A program made the position numbers and the translations under genes. Shown here piece by piece: positions 24,228 through 26,286 of a DNA stretch of 26,286 nt; the stretch's first letter is position 1; every line of letters begins with the position of its first letter. The notes beneath the pieces are model-generated. The model worked only from the letters and a program-made list of their open reading frames with translations. It was not told the DNA's origin and did no database searches. Origin of the DNA: CAZWDO01 sp964632485 [NCBI: uncultured bacterium] (GTDB lineage Bacteria; JAGOEH01); assembly GCA_964632485.1 (NCBI GenBank), contig CAZWDO010000004.1, positions 134,091-160,376 on the forward strand, in the 5' to 3' direction.

Positions 24228-24370
24228 TAAAGATAGATGATCCTACTGCGGAATTATTGAAGTCGGTGAACCCGGTATTACTTGGTTCATGTCCTTTTGG
24301 ATTTGATCCGGGACAATCGGCAAAAAAAATTTTTGAAGGATTTCATCCGTTTAATTTGATGATAAGTTAG
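24221..24370 (+). other. Structured leader candidate or coding remnant upstream of thioredoxin gene
   Basis: This stretch is clearly less AT-rich than the DNA around it. It can fold in two exclusive ways. A long stem pairs 24262-24267 with 24316-24321 and 24271-24275 with 24308-24312. Alternatively TGAACC/GGTTCA (24267-24272 with 24284-24289) forms beside GTCC/GGAC (24291-24294 with 24311-24314), enclosing GGAT-TTG-ATCC. A near copy of the last element, GGATTTCATCCG, follows at 24338-24349. The same DNA is an open frame of 49 sense codons with protein-like composition (for example LLGSCPFGFDPGQSAKKIF) but no ATG or ribosome site. It matches no riboswitch class I know. A gene remnant is equally possible. 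Confidence 0.35.
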
Positions 24371-24398
24371 AGTGGAATTCTAGGAAAAAGGTAAAAAT

Positions 24399-24734
24399 TT
24401 GGAAAATATTGAACCCAGCAAAATTAATGAGTTAGTCGCGTTATCTAATCAACCTGTCGTTATTGTGGATTATTGGGCAAGTTGGTGCGCTCCCTGCGGA
24501 GTCATGAATTATGCGCTGAAACATTTAATGCAAGAAAATCAAAAGATAGTTCAAGTTTTTAAAATTGATGCTGAGAAATATCCGGAATATCTTGAAAAAC
24601 AAGATATAGTCAGTTTACCGACTTTGGACTTCTATTATCATGGAAAATGGAGGGAACGGGTCGCTGGAGCGCGTAAACCAAGGGAATTAGAAGAAATTAT
24701 TAACACCATTATCCTATCAGCTCAGGGGGATTAA
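24399..24734 (+). CDS. Thioredoxin-fold protein
   Basis: A 111-residue single-domain thioredoxin. The redox site is WCAPC (within VDYWASWCAPCGVM, about 24-37) rather than the usual WCGPC; both cysteines are present. The cis-proline region VSLPTLDFYYHG and FKIDAEKYPEY match the family. No signal peptide is present, so it is cytoplasmic. The TTG at 24399 is the likely start, with AAAAAGG seven bases before it; no ATG precedes the conserved region. It ends one base before the CheV-like start and is surely cotranscribed with it. The unusual partner suggests a dedicated thioredoxin, not the general trxA. Confidence 0.9.
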   Translation: MENIEPSKINELVALSNQPVVIVDYWASWCAPCGVMNYALKHLMQENQKIVQVFKIDAEKYPEYLEKQDIVSLPTLDFYYHGKWRERVAGARKPRELEEIINTIILSAQGD

Positions 24735-24735
24735 A

Positions 24736-25668
24736 ATGAAAGGCTTTGTATCTAAAAAACAAACGGCCCAAGAAGGCATTTTGCTGGAAACTGGTACCAA
24801 TGAGTTCGAATTGATCGAATTTATTCTGGAAGATCATTCCTATGGAATTAATGTTGCGAAAATCAGGGAGGTGATCGAATTTCCGGAACATATTTATCCA
24901 GTGCCAAAAACTCATCCCTGTCTGGAAGGAGTAACCAGCATCCGAAATGAAATAATTTCAATTATCAATCTTAAAAAATTTCTATCTCTTAAGGACGATG
25001 AGACAACAAAAAAGAAAAAAGTAATTATTACTGAATTTAATAATCTGAAAATGGGTTTTGTTGTTGATTTTGTGACTAGAATTTATCGATTATCCTGGGA
25101 TAAGGTATCGGCGCCTGATCGAACATTGACGGGGAAAAACGCTTATATTACATCAATTGTAAAATTAGTTGATAAGATTATATTGATGCTGGATTTTGAA
25201 AAAATAGTAATGGAAGTTAACCAATCTACTATGAATGAAGGCGATATTAGCAAAGTCCAAGTAGATTTTGATCGATCGATATTCAAGGTTCTTATTGCCG
25301 AGGATTCTGAAACAGTGAGAACAATGATGTTGAAAAATTTAGCGCAAGCAGGATATCAGGTTGTGGAATGTACTAATGGAATGGAAGCCTATGATAAAAT
25401 TAAGGAATTGGGTAAAAATGTGGATTTAGTGATAACTGATATCGAAATGCCACAGATGGATGGCTATACTTTATGCCGTAAAATAAAGGAAGACAGACGG
25501 TTAAATCAAATTCCCGTAACAATATTTTCTTCACTTATCTCACCTGATATCCGGAAAAAAGGGGAATCCGTTGGCGCCGATGCTCAAATAACTAAACCCG
25601 ATTTGCATCATTTGATTGAAATTGTTGATGAGCTTATCCGTCAATACGTGATTAAAAGGGCAAAATAA
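24736..25668 (+). CDS. cheV: CheV-like chemotaxis coupling protein (CheW + receiver)
   Basis: CheV proteins couple receptors to CheA through a CheW domain and take part in adaptation through a receiver. The 310-residue product has a CheW domain at about 22-160 (FELIEFILEDHSYGINVAKI, then GVTSIRNEIISIINLKKFL) and a complete receiver at 182-303: FKVLIAEDSETVR with acidic pair, acceptor D235 in LVITDIEMPQMDG, FSS, and KPD lysine. Domain order and length fit CheV. The ATG follows AGGGGGA by five bases. cheR and cheB lie about 20 kb away in this window and cheA is not seen, so the chemotaxis genes are scattered. Confidence 0.93.
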   Translation: MKGFVSKKQTAQEGILLETGTNEFELIEFILEDHSYGINVAKIREVIEFPEHIYPVPKTHPCLEGVTSIRNEIISIINLKKFLSLKDDETTKKKKVIITEFNNLKMGFVVDFVTRIYRLSWDKVSAPDRTLTGKNAYITSIVKLVDKIILMLDFEKIVMEVNQSTMNEGDISKVQVDFDRSIFKVLIAEDSETVRTMMLKNLAQAGYQVVECTNGMEAYDKIKELGKNVDLVITDIEMPQMDGYTLCRKIKEDRRLNQIPVTIFSSLISPDIRKKGESVGADAQITKPDLHHLIEIVDELIRQYVIKRAK

Positions 25669-26286
25669 ATGAAAGTTTTTAAATGGTTTTTAGCGCTTAT
25701 TATAATTTGTTCATTGAGTGTTTTAACTCTAAAAATGGTTCGTTTTTCCAGCAAGCGGGCAGCGCAAGAGTTCGATCAGTTTGTATTGAATTCTATAGGT
25801 GAAGAGTTTAAGTCAATGCGCTATGATAAAATCCGGTTTGGTTTTTCCTGGGGCCCTTTTATACAACTAAAAAATGTATATCATAACTCTTTTGGTTTAA
25901 TCCAGGAATTGCGGTTATATTTCCCTATCCAATCTTATTTTAGCGGTTTTAGGGCTCCGATCGGGATTAGTTTGAATGAAGCGGAATTAACCTGCAATCT
26001 TTCTAATGGGCCCTCTTCCCTCCGGGAACTATTGAAAAAAATAATGGGGACTTCTGTCCAGAAAATCATTTTGGAGAAAAGCCGGATTAAACTTTTTCTC
26101 CTGGATGAAAGCGCGGGCATAATCATCCGGATTGAGCAAATGCGCTTTCAATCCGAAACAGCATCGGGGTACTTAGAACTAAACGCCCGGACAGATAGTA
26201 TATTTTGGGAAAAAGGGCAGCAACTTTCTGCATTTACACGGCAAATCTCTTTAAATCACAAATGGAGAACAGCTCCCAATAATCCT
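25669..26286 (+). CDS. N-terminal part of an exported or membrane-anchored protein, 3' truncated
   Basis: An open frame starts with the ATG right after the cheV stop and runs 206 codons to the window edge without a stop. It begins MKVFKWFLALIIICSLSVLTLKMVRF: a signal anchor or signal peptide with a single hydrophobic stretch (about 6-22). The rest is rich in beta-type segments, for example YDKIRFGFSWGPFIQLKNV and KSRIKLFLLDESAG, somewhat like the N-terminus of AsmA/DUF-type envelope proteins with repeated strands. That likeness is weak. Being directly after cheV it is likely in the same operon. Length and function cannot be judged from this fragment. Confidence 0.7.
   Translation, partial: MKVFKWFLALIIICSLSVLTLKMVRFSSKRAAQEFDQFVLNSIGEEFKSMRYDKIRFGFSWGPFIQLKNVYHNSFGLIQELRLYFPIQSYFSGFRAPIGISLNEAELTCNLSNGPSSLRELLKKIMGTSVQKIILEKSRIKLFLLDESAGIIIRIEQMRFQSETASGYLELNARTDSIFWEKGQQLSAFTRQISLNHKWRTAPNNP

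Noticed and set aside
24262-24321. Small SRP RNA, tmRNA or a known riboswitch
   Set aside because: The GGAAGGNAGCAGC-type SRP core, a proper T-loop and the conserved cores of the common riboswitches that I can recall are all missing.

Overview
This window comes from an AT-rich, motile, diderm bacterial chromosome and looks like the neighbourhood of a replication origin. Three features support a diderm: an OmpH/Skp-like periplasmic chaperone gene, a lipoprotein, and an exported beta-propeller protein with a C-terminal FlgD/type-IX-like sorting module. That C-terminal module, together with WbqC, recalls the FCB superphylum and allied candidate phyla. This placement is an inference and I cannot name a genus. 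Motility is inferred from cheR, cheB and a CheV-like gene. I saw no tRNA, rRNA, CRISPR array or insertion sequence.

Layout. (1) 1-5650, plus strand: the 3' end of an exported propeller gene, a PilZ protein with two degenerate receiver domains, cheR, cheB and gpsA, tightly packed. A 16-bp perfect stem spans the cheR stop and the cheB start codon. (2) 5617-8226, minus strand: a two-helix K+ channel with an RCK domain, a free-standing cyclic-nucleotide-binding domain and a PflX-like radical SAM protein, with overlapping ends. (3) 8533-10435, plus strand: hutH overlapping cdd. (4) 10483-12702, minus strand: a small membrane protein, an exported protein of unknown function coupled to a lipoprotein, a strong terminator, and a monocistronic gene for a protein ending in six acidic 8-residue repeats.

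(5) 12703-15208: an AT-rich gene-poor stretch with three near-consensus DnaA boxes (candidate oriC), dnaA on the minus strand, divergent promoters, ompH, then a perfect palindrome matching the ParB-binding parS consensus. (6) 15209-19602, plus strand: wbqC-like gene, ruvB, queH, queA, holA. These combine DNA repair, the last two queuosine steps and a replication clamp-loader subunit. (7) 19582-24116, minus strand: a four-gene overlapping operon encoding REC-DHp-REC (no ATPase domain), a DUF2254-like membrane protein, RmlA and a GT9-like protein. It starts from a textbook TTGACA-17-TATAAT promoter. (8) 24117-26286, plus strand: a region with mutually exclusive RNA hairpins (or a gene remnant), a thioredoxin, a CheV-like coupling protein and the start of an exported protein.

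The main themes are an origin/partition region, a divided set of chemotaxis genes, and several signalling proteins that lack the catalytic parts expected of their families. The best candidates for something undescribed are the kinase-less REC-DHp-REC operon, the acidic repeat gene beside the putative origin, the PilZ-REC-REC protein, and the cheR/cheB start-codon hairpin.
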